Below are positions 8,044 through 15,504 of a stretch of 64,000 nucleotides of DNA, piece after piece (position 1 is the first letter of the stretch; every line of letters begins with the position of its first letter). The position numbers were made by a program, and so were the translations under genes. This stretch comes from a virus, in IMG/VR virus record IMGVR_UViG_3300017917_000715, positions 1 to 64,000 of that record. One strand, given 5' to 3'. Under the pieces are notes generated by a model. That model saw only the letters and a list, made by a program, of their open reading frames with translations, did no database searches and was not told where the DNA came from.

Positions 8044-8059
8044 TTTGGCATTGGACCAA

Positions 8060-8088
8060 TTGACAGGACCTACGGGTCCTGTTATAAT
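8060..8088 (+). promoter_or_regulatory. Sigma-70 promoter for the VWA gene, spacer is a hairpin
   Basis: TTGACA at 8060-8065 and TATAAT at 8083-8088 with a 17-bp spacer. A perfect 8-bp inverted repeat ACAGGACC-TACG-GGTCCTGT (8063-8082) fills the spacer from inside the -35 to the base before the -10. In RNA from the upstream gene it would form a very stable C(UACG)G tetraloop hairpin; in DNA it is an operator-like dyad. Confidence 0.85.
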
Positions 8089-8113
8089 ATATACATACAC
8101 TAAAGGAATATAA

Positions 8114-9298
8114 ATGGCACACGCAGATCCAATTATTGATAAAATTATTGTAGCAAGAGTTGGCTTGCTACTTCGCCATCCGTTCTTTGGTAACCTCGCA
8201 ACAAGGTTACAAATTAAAGAAGCAAGCGAGTGGTTACCTACAGCCGCAACAGACGGCCGCCACATTTTCTTTAATCGTAAGTTCTTTGAACCGCTTACAG
8301 TCAAACAAGTAGAATTTGTCATTGCACACGAAATTCTACACGCTGTTTTTGACCATATGGGCCGTTGCGAAGGGCGTGACCGTAAACTGTTTAACATTGC
8401 ATGTGACTATGCAGTAAACGGACAAATTGTACGTGATAAAATTGGAGATCATCAACTACCCGATATCAAAATTTTCCACGATCAAAAATATTATGGAATG
8501 AGTGCAGAACAAATCTACGACGATTTGTATGACAAATATGATGATGAGCAATTGGCCGCATTAGGTCAAATGCTCGACGAACACTTGGATCCAGACGGCA
8601 ATGGCAAAGATGGACAGCCTCGTTACTCTAAAGAAGAACTCAAACAAATTCGCGATGAGATGCGCGAAGCTGTAATGCAGGCTGCACAAGCCGCAGGTGC
8701 TGGTAATGTTCCTGCTAGTGTTGCACGTATGATTAAGGAACTTACAGAGCCTAAAATGAATTGGCGTGAAATCCTACGTCAACAAATTCAAAGCACTATT
8801 AAAAACGATTATACATTTATGCGTCCTAACCGCAAGGGTTGGCACATGAGTGCAATTCTTCCCGGTACTAACTACGACGAGACTATTGATATTTGTGTGT
8901 CAATTGATATGTCAGGCTCTATTGGTGATGAGCAGGCAAAAGATTTCTTATCTGAAATCAAAGGTATTATGGAAGAATATAAAGACTTTAAGATCAAACT
9001 TTGGTGTTTTGATACCCAAGTCTATAACGAAGCAGATTACGACGGATACAACATGGATTCGTTTATGGAATATGAACCAATGGGTGGTGGTGGCACTGAG
9101 TTTGATGTAAACTGGGATTACATGAAAGAACGTGGCATCCAACCTAAGAAGTTTATTATGTTCACAGACGGCTATCCGTATGGTAGTTGGGGTGACGAAC
9201 TTTACTGTGATACAGTATTCATTATCCACGGTAACGATACAGTTGTTCCTCCGTTTGGAGAATATGCTTACTACGAGGCAATTAAGGAAAATGCTTAA
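8114..9298 (+). CDS. VWA-domain protein with HEILH metallopeptidase motif
   Basis: A 394-aa partner of the MoxR ATPase. The N-terminal part has VIAHEILHAVFDHMGR (HEILH at 72-76), a zinc-protease-like helix. The C-terminal third is a von Willebrand A domain with a complete metal-ion adhesion site: DMSGS (265-269), the GGGGTEF threonine, and FTDGYPYG. This layout (DUF2201-like N-domain plus VWA) is known next to MoxR ATPases. The acidic middle (CDYAVNGQIVRDKIGD ... HLDPDGNGKDG) links the two. The HEILH could be a true protease or only a structural zinc site. It has its own strong promoter 26 bp upstream and shares TAATG with the next gene. Confidence 0.85.
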   Translation: MAHADPIIDKIIVARVGLLLRHPFFGNLATRLQIKEASEWLPTAATDGRHIFFNRKFFEPLTVKQVEFVIAHEILHAVFDHMGRCEGRDRKLFNIACDYAVNGQIVRDKIGDHQLPDIKIFHDQKYYGMSAEQIYDDLYDKYDDEQLAALGQMLDEHLDPDGNGKDGQPRYSKEELKQIRDEMREAVMQAAQAAGAGNVPASVARMIKELTEPKMNWREILRQQIQSTIKNDYTFMRPNRKGWHMSAILPGTNYDETIDICVSIDMSGSIGDEQAKDFLSEIKGIMEEYKDFKIKLWCFDTQVYNEADYDGYNMDSFMEYEPMGGGGTEFDVNWDYMKERGIQPKKFIMFTDGYPYGSWGDELYCDTVFIIHGNDTVVPPFGEYAYYEAIKENA

Positions 9299-9585
9299 TG
9301 GCGTTAAAAAACGGCAAACCAAACCCACTTAATTATTATGGATTGCGGAGGGTAGAGTTTGCCGCTCCGCATTTTAAATATACAAGCATAGACAAGTATA
9401 ACCCAACACTAATCAGAAATTTAGATTACTGGATTAAACATAATCTAAATAATAGATATTATATAGGGCAAGGTCTAGCTTTAGACCTTAATAATACAAT
9501 TATATACACTACAAAAATTGGATTTGAGTCTGAAAAAGAACTCAGTTTCTTCACGATTGCTTGTCCACATTTACAGACGAGATAA
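9298..9585 (+). CDS. Hypothetical protein after the VWA gene
   Basis: A 95-aa basic protein that starts on the stop of the VWA gene (TAATG) and so is translationally coupled to it. It is rich in Asn, Tyr and Ile (NPLNYYGLRRVEFAAPHFKY, YWIKHNLNNRYYIGQGLALD). I see no motif that gives a function. The coupling suggests it may belong with the MoxR-VWA module. Confidence 0.65.
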   Translation: MALKNGKPNPLNYYGLRRVEFAAPHFKYTSIDKYNPTLIRNLDYWIKHNLNNRYYIGQGLALDLNNTIIYTTKIGFESEKELSFFTIACPHLQTR

Positions 9586-9588
9586 TTA
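9581..9588 (+). promoter_or_regulatory. Possible variant late promoter box
   Basis: GATAATTA, one base off the GATAAATA boxes found elsewhere, 26 bp before the ATG at 9615. It is followed by TATACGTACATT, nearly the same as the sequence after the 5374 box. It overlaps the stop of the preceding gene. Weaker than the other boxes. Confidence 0.35.
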
Positions 9589-9614
9589 TATACGTACATT
9601 TCAAAGGAGATACC

Positions 9615-9851
9615 ATGACTGATAAAGTACAAGAAAACGAAGTTGAACAAACACAGGAAGCACCAAAAGCTGATGCTAACGAATTAACAATCAACGACTT
9701 AAACGCAATGAAGGTCATTATTGACATCGCTAGCTCAAGAGGAGCATTTAAGCCTAATGAAATGACTGTAGTTGGTCAAACATATACTAAGCTAAGTGCA
9801 TTTTTAGATCAAGTTGCTAAACAATCAGAAGCATCTAAAACAGGAGCATAA
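9615..9851 (+). CDS. Small conserved phage protein
   Basis: A 78-aa acidic protein. The N-terminal 25 residues look disordered (Glu, Gln, Thr), and the rest is a compact helical unit (LTINDLNAMKVIIDIASSRG, FKPNEMTVVGQTYTKLSAFL). I recognise this NDL...IIDIAS.RGAF pattern from marine T4-like phages, where it is a small protein of unknown function. I chose the ATG at 9615 because it follows AAAGGAGAT; an earlier start at 9561 would overlap the upstream gene without need. Confidence 0.8.
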   Translation: MTDKVQENEVEQTQEAPKADANELTINDLNAMKVIIDIASSRGAFKPNEMTVVGQTYTKLSAFLDQVAKQSEASKTGA

Positions 9852-9853
9852 TT

Positions 9854-10483
9854 ATGCAAGCACTAAAACACGTAGGTAGAATTAAAGGTTCAAACAGAAA
9901 ATGTTTAGTTGCCTTTAGAACTCTGCCAGGGGATGCGTATCATGCCCTAGTTATACAAACAGAATCTTTACCAGATGATATGCACAATGCTATTATTAAT
10001 TTGGTAGAAAGTAATGCGGCACAAACGTCATACGAATTTGCAGAAGCGTTAGATCGCACACAATTCCCAGACGGTTCACGTATGCTTCCAAATTTGCATC
10101 AAAACGGAAAACTAATTAAAGTTCCAACTAACCAAATTGAAATGACTCCAAATGTTGGTGCTTCAATTTTGTTGTCAGAACTTAATCAGATTATTGCCGA
10201 GCAAAGAGGAATAGCTGTTGACGATTTGCATATTCCGCCTAGCAGTCAAGATAAAACCACAGTAACAGAAGTTGCTAGTGCTAAAGAAATTCCTGCAGAA
10301 AAAGCAGATGTTAGTAAAACAACATCAGCAAGTGTAAACGAAACTGCGGCCGAAGTTACTTCATTTGATACTGTAGAAGCAGAAGCAAAACATTATCGTA
10401 GCCAAGCGGATAAGTTAGCAAAACAAGCTGCCGAGTTCCGTAGAAAAGCCGAGGAGTTGGTTCCGACCAAAAAAGCTAAGTGA
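9854..10483 (+). CDS. Hypothetical phage protein with helical tail
   Basis: A 209-aa protein. Residues 1-115 look folded (KCLVAFRTLPGDAYHALVIQ, LDRTQFPDGSRMLPNLHQ), the next part is a low-complexity Ala/Glu/Thr/Ser linker, and the end is a coiled-coil-like helix (EAEAKHYRSQADKLAKQAAE) with a basic tail. Similar proteins occur beside thyX-type genes in cyanophages, as I recall, but no role is known. The stop overlaps the GTG start of the next gene. Confidence 0.75.
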   Translation: MQALKHVGRIKGSNRKCLVAFRTLPGDAYHALVIQTESLPDDMHNAIINLVESNAAQTSYEFAEALDRTQFPDGSRMLPNLHQNGKLIKVPTNQIEMTPNVGASILLSELNQIIAEQRGIAVDDLHIPPSSQDKTTVTEVASAKEIPAEKADVSKTTSASVNETAAEVTSFDTVEAEAKHYRSQADKLAKQAAEFRRKAEELVPTKKAK

Positions 10484-10800
10484 TTGAACAGGGAAGAACT
10501 CTTCCCAAGGATGTCATAGATGCATGGCCGGAAGTATTTGGAGAGGTAAAACTTCATGTTCTACCACTACGGTATCTCAATGCGGTAATGATTACATTCA
10601 AAGATGGCAAGGTTTGGGAAGTAAAAATAACAGCGGAAACGCAAAGAAAAGGTTGGGATTCTTTTGAATCCTCGTTGTCTGAGCTTTTTAAAACATACGA
10701 AGCTCGTATAGATAATATTGACTTTAAATTAGACACTGATCGAATTAGAAAAGATATCGAACGTGGGACTCAAAAGTTCCTAAGAAAGAAAAAACTATGA
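10480..10800 (+). CDS. Conserved-type hypothetical phage protein
   Basis: A 106-aa protein with a GTG start that overlaps the previous stop (GTGA). It has an alpha/beta character, with VWEVKITAETQ and a C-terminal FKTYEARIDNIDFKLDTDRI followed by a very basic tail (GTQKFLRKKKL). I recall this pattern (VWE(I/V) ... Y...I..(V/I)DF.LD..R...D) from other marine myoviruses as a hypothetical. Its stop overlaps the thyX start. Confidence 0.75.
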   Translation: MIEQGRTLPKDVIDAWPEVFGEVKLHVLPLRYLNAVMITFKDGKVWEVKITAETQRKGWDSFESSLSELFKTYEARIDNIDFKLDTDRIRKDIERGTQKFLRKKKL

Positions 10801-11489
10801 ATGTAAAACTTATATCTTCAAGCAAGGCTAGCCGAGAAATGGCAGATGAAGGTATTTACGATGCACAAGAGCTTATTGCATTTTGTGCCCGAGTAAGTAA
10901 TCCTTCAAATCAATTTAACACAGAGACAAGCGAAAAACTAATCAGGTATCTAATCAAACACAAACATTGGTCTCCTTTGGAAATGGTTAGTGCCTGTTTA
11001 GAAATCGAAACCACAAGAGACATTGCTAGACAGATTTTAAGACACAGAAGTTTTAGCTTTCAAGAGTTTAGTCAACGGTATGCTGACCCAACTAAAGATT
11101 TAGATTTTGTATTACGCGAAGCAAGACTGCAAGATACAAAAAATCGTCAAAATAGTGTTGAACTAGATCTACACGGTAATGATGATCACAGACGCCTAGC
11201 GTACCAATGGCAACAAATGCAACAACGAGTTATTGATGCTGCCAAAGAAGCATATAGTTGGGCTGTTGATCATGGTATTGCAAAAGAACAAGCCCGAGCT
11301 GTTCTTCCAGAAGGTAATACAGTTAGCCGTTTATATATGAATGGCACATTAAGAAGCTGGATTCATTACATTGAACTTCGTGCTTCAAACGGTACACAAT
11401 TAGAGCACATTGAAGTCGCAAAAGCATGTGCAAAAGTCATTGCTGAAGTATTTCCAATGGCTGCTGAATTTGTTTCATCAAACGAATGA
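10797..11489 (+). CDS. thyX: Flavin-dependent thymidylate synthase ThyX
   Basis: ThyX makes dTMP from dUMP with methylenetetrahydrofolate and FAD, feeding phage DNA synthesis. The family signature RHRSFSFQEFSQRY is complete at residues 82-95 (Arg82, His83, Arg84, Ser87, Ser92, Arg94). RAVLPEGNTVSRLYMNGTLR and the LRASNGTQLEH end are also typical. At 230 aa it has the normal length. It lies in a run of overlapping genes (4 bp on each side) from 9615 to 12706. It would act with the folate-type cofactor of the host. Confidence 0.95.
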   Translation: MNVKLISSSKASREMADEGIYDAQELIAFCARVSNPSNQFNTETSEKLIRYLIKHKHWSPLEMVSACLEIETTRDIARQILRHRSFSFQEFSQRYADPTKDLDFVLREARLQDTKNRQNSVELDLHGNDDHRRLAYQWQQMQQRVIDAAKEAYSWAVDHGIAKEQARAVLPEGNTVSRLYMNGTLRSWIHYIELRASNGTQLEHIEVAKACAKVIAEVFPMAAEFVSSNE

Positions 11490-12706
11490 ATATAGGCATT
11501 ATTGGAGCGGGATCGGCCAGTGCAGTTGCGATACTTGCTATAGCAAACAAAAGACTTTCCGATCCTAGCTTTTTTCAAAGTTTACATATTACATGTATTA
11601 GCGATTCTAACATACCTATAACACAAGTAGGGGAAAGTATTAGCCCGTCTATTATAGCAATAATGGAATATGTGCTTGGGCTTGATTTCTTACAAGGACT
11701 ACCTAATTTTGACGGTACTCCTAGATATTATTCTAAATATTTCTTATCCGAGCAGGGCGGTGAAAACTTCCATACATGGCACATGCGCCCCGGAGCTCAT
11801 GTTAATAGCCAAAAATTTAGTAGATTTATTATTGACTCTATAAAAAAGCGTCATGAATTTTTTACTGAAATTAATGATACTGTTATCGATATTACCAATT
11901 TTGATAGTGGTGTTATTGTAAATTGTAAAGAAAATTCTTATAAATTTGATTACTTAATTGATTGTCGAGGATCTCCTTCAAAGGAAGAATTAGAGTCAGG
12001 TGCTTACATTACTGATCCCTTTGAATCTGTAAATTCTGTAATATTATTTCCAGATTTTAAAAAATACGAAGAGCCGTTTACATCTGTACACTTTCACGAC
12101 AACGGGTGGATGTTTGGTGTGCCTTTACAGCATCGAAAGGCTTGGGGTTATCTATATAACAACAATGTAACAACTAAAGAAGAAGCATGTGAAGGATTTT
12201 CAAAACTAAAAGGTATTGATACCAATAACCTTACTAAATTTTCTTGGAAGCCGTATTATAAGAAAAATGCGGTTGAAGGAAGAATATTATCATTAGGAAA
12301 TAGACTTTATTTCTTTGAGCCGCAACATGCTATTCCTCTACATTATTATCTAAACTTAACTGCACAATTTGTACACGAAATAATTTACTTACCTACTGAT
12401 AGATTAAATTACATGCTTAATAATTTTCATCTAGAACAAATGGAGCAAATACAAAATTTAATTGCTTTAAATTATATTCGAGATCCAGGGCTCAATACAT
12501 CATTTTGGAATTACATAAGACCAAAGGCAGTAGAAAAGTTAAAAACGTCAAAAAATTTTCAAAAATGGATTGTTAAATGTCAAACTCATAATCGTCTGTT
12601 TGATTACTTTACACACGATAGTTTTATTATCAAATTTTACTTAGACGGGTACGGCATTAATTTAAATGATTTAAAAAATAAAGATTCAAATTACTTTTTA
12701 AATTGA
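11486..12706 (+). CDS. Flavin-dependent halogenase-like protein, active site altered
   Basis: A 406-aa protein of the tryptophan-halogenase (PrnA-like) flavoprotein fold. The FAD-binding start is IGIIGAGSAS (classic GxGxxG-type), then ITQVGESISPSI, then GWMFGVPLQHRKAWGYLY and FEPQHAIPLH. By hand alignment the key residues differ: the halogenase catalytic lysine seems to be Arg80 (GTPRYYSK), the catalytic glutamate of the usual EPLES is His (EPQHA), and the WxWxIP motif reads WMFGVP. Such proteins are known in marine phages (for example a cyanophage iodinating enzyme), but here halogenation is doubtful. It overlaps thyX by 4 bp and meets the glycosyltransferase genes tail to tail. Confidence 0.72.
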   Translation: MNIGIIGAGSASAVAILAIANKRLSDPSFFQSLHITCISDSNIPITQVGESISPSIIAIMEYVLGLDFLQGLPNFDGTPRYYSKYFLSEQGGENFHTWHMRPGAHVNSQKFSRFIIDSIKKRHEFFTEINDTVIDITNFDSGVIVNCKENSYKFDYLIDCRGSPSKEELESGAYITDPFESVNSVILFPDFKKYEEPFTSVHFHDNGWMFGVPLQHRKAWGYLYNNNVTTKEEACEGFSKLKGIDTNNLTKFSWKPYYKKNAVEGRILSLGNRLYFFEPQHAIPLHYYLNLTAQFVHEIIYLPTDRLNYMLNNFHLEQMEQIQNLIALNYIRDPGLNTSFWNYIRPKAVEKLKTSKNFQKWIVKCQTHNRLFDYFTHDSFIIKFYLDGYGINLNDLKNKDSNYFLN

Positions 12707-14043
12707 GAATACAACCAATCATAATCATTAATTAAAGATAACGCCGGTAAATTGCCGGCATTTTCTTGGCCGTATGCTCGTCCAGCGAGTGCGCCAGATA
12801 TAGCAAATTCACCGTATGGCCTATCTTTACCTTTAGAACACCAAATGTTTAAGCGTTCTTCTGTTTCTGCATCAACTTGTCCTTGAATACTTTTAGATGC
12901 TAACTTAACGCATTCTCTAAATGCACTACGCCATGTAGTAAACTCATCTGTATTGAATGCTGCAATATTTGAAATTTCTGGCATTGATTTAAAAGATGCA
13001 GAAATACTAGTAGTCATATCAGGCTTAGAAAGATCCATATTTAAGGTTAAATTACGTGGTAATAATTTAACTCCTCCGTTACCATACTCTAAATCATTAA
13101 TCGGATTTTTACTTGTCCATACATGAACTATAGATTTTGTATAAGTGTCGTGGTAAACAACCTGCGGAAATTCAAAATTAAATGTGGGTTCTAATAAGGC
13201 ATCAGCATCTACTACCCAGAACAGATCTGATTGAACCATTTTAGCTGCTTGAATGTGTGCGTTATGAATGCCCTTGACTCCACTGACCCTATACACGTTA
13301 CGATTAACTTTATCGACAAGTTTTTTATAGTTTTGATCTGCAAATGGCTCAAAGTAACTAATAAACACAATATCAAAAGGTTTAGGTGTGCTTGCTTCAA
13401 TGTCTACTTCTTTTTTATTTGTAAAAAATCTATAATTAAACTCTCGTTCGGATACTTTAGTTTTTTTAGAAAATAAACAAACTCCGTCAAAATAATTTCC
13501 ATTTCTAAAAACATGAGTAATATTTTTATGAAAACTATCGTAAAAAGGTATATGGTACTCAAAAGAAAAATTATCTTTTATATCTATATTTGGCCATACA
13601 ACCCAAAACATATCTGTAGTTGGTTGTTCTAAAATAGAAAGATATGCTTTATAGGAATCAATATAAAAAATATCGTATCTCTTAGGATTACTTGCTACTA
13701 TATCAATTTCTTTTTTGTTTCGAAAAAAACGATGCTCTATTTCTCTACTGCTGACATTTAACTTTTTAGGAAACAAGCAAATTCCATCAAAGTACTCTCC
13801 ATTTTTAAAAATATGTACATATTCTTGATCCCAATCCGGAACTTTAAAATCAAATTTAAAATTAGAATTTACTACAACATCGTCCCACACAAGCCAGAAC
13901 ATATTTGTATAGGCTTTCTTGTTAGCAGCAGATACAGCATCAGCAAGTGTAGTTTTAACATACACCCGCTTAATTGTAGGGAATCTTTCTTTTAAATTAG
14001 CAAACGAATTGTCATCGTTTCCAATAAAAATAATATCATACAT
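12691..14043 (-). CDS. Glycosyltransferase-like protein with three tandem modules
   Basis: A 450-aa protein built of three related units (about 1-122, 123-227, 228-450). Each starts with YDI(I/F)-type beta strands and has (M/L)FW(V/L)VW/VD at its core. Units 1 and 2 also share a near-identical end (YFDGICLFPKK ... RFFRNKKEIDI and YFDGVCLFSKK ... RFFTNKKEVDI). Only the third unit keeps a GT-A-like DAD motif (WVVDADALLEP, near residue 278); the same place in units 1 and 2 reads WDD and PNID. The third unit is also homologous to the next gene's protein. I infer a sugar-transferase-like fold with two non-catalytic repeats. It is part of a five-gene minus-strand run with 1-8 bp overlaps. Confidence 0.65.
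   Translation of the reverse strand: MYDIIFIGNDDNSFANLKERFPTIKRVYVKTTLADAVSAANKKAYTNMFWLVWDDVVVNSNFKFDFKVPDWDQEYVHIFKNGEYFDGICLFPKKLNVSSREIEHRFFRNKKEIDIVASNPKRYDIFYIDSYKAYLSILEQPTTDMFWVVWPNIDIKDNFSFEYHIPFYDSFHKNITHVFRNGNYFDGVCLFSKKTKVSEREFNYRFFTNKKEVDIEASTPKPFDIVFISYFEPFADQNYKKLVDKVNRNVYRVSGVKGIHNAHIQAAKMVQSDLFWVVDADALLEPTFNFEFPQVVYHDTYTKSIVHVWTSKNPINDLEYGNGGVKLLPRNLTLNMDLSKPDMTTSISASFKSMPEISNIAAFNTDEFTTWRSAFRECVKLASKSIQGQVDAETEERLNIWCSKGKDRPYGEFAISGALAGRAYGQENAGNLPALSLINDYDWLYSQFKK
12743..12767 (+). terminator. Terminator-like hairpin for the thyX operon, inside opposing gene
   Basis: GCCGG (12743-12747), a 7-base loop and CCGGC (12755-12759), followed by ATTTTCTT. It lies 36 bp after the halogenase-like stop and inside the 3' end of the minus-strand gene 12691-14043. 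The stem is short (5 G/C pairs) and the T-run is broken, so it is only a candidate. Confidence 0.4.
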
Positions 14044-14942
14044 TATCTTTTACGAATAATCCTCGGTGTATTATTGTATACCGTTTTAAAAAATCTACTG
14101 CCGGCAGGATCTAAATTAGAAATTTCTAACCCGCATTTTTCTCTTAATTCTTTTCCGTAAAAATTAATTTGCTCTGTAAATATATCCGATGTAGCATTTT
14201 CATAATGCTCATTCCAATATGTTGTTAAGTAATCAAAATCTCGAACATTCGCATAGTCCCAATCTGTACAATTTGTTAATGCTGCACCTTCTCTAGCCCC
14301 AAGTATGCTATACATTCCATTTTCAACATCTGCTCCAACAGTACACCAAATTAATAATCGATGATAATTTTGCCACCATACTGTTTTAAGATTTCCAACC
14401 TTTGCTCCTTGATCCAGTGACATTTTTACACCTTCACGGAATCCCGCTCTCCATGCTTGGAATGGGGTAGCATTAGTAAAGCTCTCTGAGTAATTTTCAT
14501 TAAATTGGTAATAACGATCATCAAAGCAAAATTCTACTTTTCCTTTAACGTCGGCGGGATCTGAATTTTCATGCGTTTTCATTTCGTTAACAAACTTGCG
14601 TGTCCATAATTTAAGTCCGCCATTTCCGTACATTAAACTGTTAACGTGAACTTTTCCGCACCACGAAAATACATTGTCACTAGTTAGCCCTAGTGCATCT
14701 AAATCAATTTCAACTTCTAAAAAAGCAGGATCTATAATGTTGTCAGCATCAACAGTTACAAAGTATTCTGTATCACTTTTAGCTGCACAGGCTTTATGTG
14801 CCGCATCGCTACCTTTAACTCCGTGTACACGTTTTGCCCACGGTGCTTTACTTAATAAATCTGCGTAATTTTTTTCAGCATTAGGTTCGTCATAACTCAA
14901 GAACACAATGTCTTGATCTATAACTTTAATTACATTACTCAT
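14043..14942 (-). CDS. GT-A glycosyltransferase-like protein
   Basis: A 299-aa single-unit relative of the third module of the downstream protein. They share FISY/FLSYDEP-(N)AEKNY at the start, the VKG(I/S).(N/D)AH block, the metal/nucleotide-sugar motif TVDADN (Asp65, Asp67) and YGNGG(L/V)KL. Glycosyltransferases with such DxD motifs transfer a sugar from a nucleotide sugar. The target is unknown; virion proteins, DNA or host surface sugar are all possible. The position next to tail-fibre genes favours a surface role. No signal peptide or membrane segment. The stop abuts the next gene's start at 14043. Confidence 0.68.
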   Translation of the reverse strand: MSNVIKVIDQDIVFLSYDEPNAEKNYADLLSKAPWAKRVHGVKGSDAAHKACAAKSDTEYFVTVDADNIIDPAFLEVEIDLDALGLTSDNVFSWCGKVHVNSLMYGNGGLKLWTRKFVNEMKTHENSDPADVKGKVEFCFDDRYYQFNENYSESFTNATPFQAWRAGFREGVKMSLDQGAKVGNLKTVWWQNYHRLLIWCTVGADVENGMYSILGAREGAALTNCTDWDYANVRDFDYLTTYWNEHYENATSDIFTEQINFYGKELREKCGLEISNLDPAGSRFFKTVYNNTPRIIRKR

Positions 14943-15504
14943 TTATAATCCTTAAATTATATGTTTTAAACACTAGTTTTGACGAAATAGATATTTTGTT
15001 AATTTTATTTTCAAGTGTACTTGTAAAAGGTATTGAGATATAATCACTTGACACTAAATCTTGTGTATCTATAAAAATTGTTCTAATTAAAAAATCAAAA
15101 TCTGTTTCTAGTGTTACAAAGAAAACAAGTTTAGGTGTTAATACCTTATCGCTTGTCTCTTTGAATTCTTTACTTAAACTAAACTGCCATTCTTTATTTG
15201 GATAATTCCATGTTACTAAACATTCTGCATTTCCTGCGTTTTCGGTGATCCATTCAAACACATTATTCTTAAATGCATATCCTTGATCTGTGCTAGGCAC
15301 TATAGACAGTACCGAAGTGCCGTCTGGTTGATTTTTATATCCAACTACGTAATCTTTAAATTTCCATTTGCCTGTAAGAAAATTTTCAACTTCTTCAAAC
15401 GTAGTTCGTATTCCATGCTCGTATCGTTTATCCTCTTCGTTGCCTACAGAGTGTATATATCCGCTTTTTTTATCGTAGTAAACATAATGTGTTAGATTAG
15501 ACAT
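14935..15504 (-). CDS. Hypothetical protein in the glycosyltransferase run
   Basis: A 189-aa, beta-rich protein of unknown function: YVYYDKKSGYIHSVGNEEDK at the start, TWNYPNKEWQFSLSKEF in the middle and an Ile/Ser/Lys-rich C-terminal part. Similar short beta proteins with YYDK.SG.I starts occur as structural or accessory proteins in marine phages, I believe. It overlaps both neighbours by 8 bp, so it is translated with the glycosyltransferase genes and may be part of the same function. Confidence 0.65.
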   Translation of the reverse strand: MSNLTHYVYYDKKSGYIHSVGNEEDKRYEHGIRTTFEEVENFLTGKWKFKDYVVGYKNQPDGTSVLSIVPSTDQGYAFKNNVFEWITENAGNAECLVTWNYPNKEWQFSLSKEFKETSDKVLTPKLVFFVTLETDFDFLIRTIFIDTQDLVSSDYISIPFTSTLENKINKISISSKLVFKTYNLRIINE

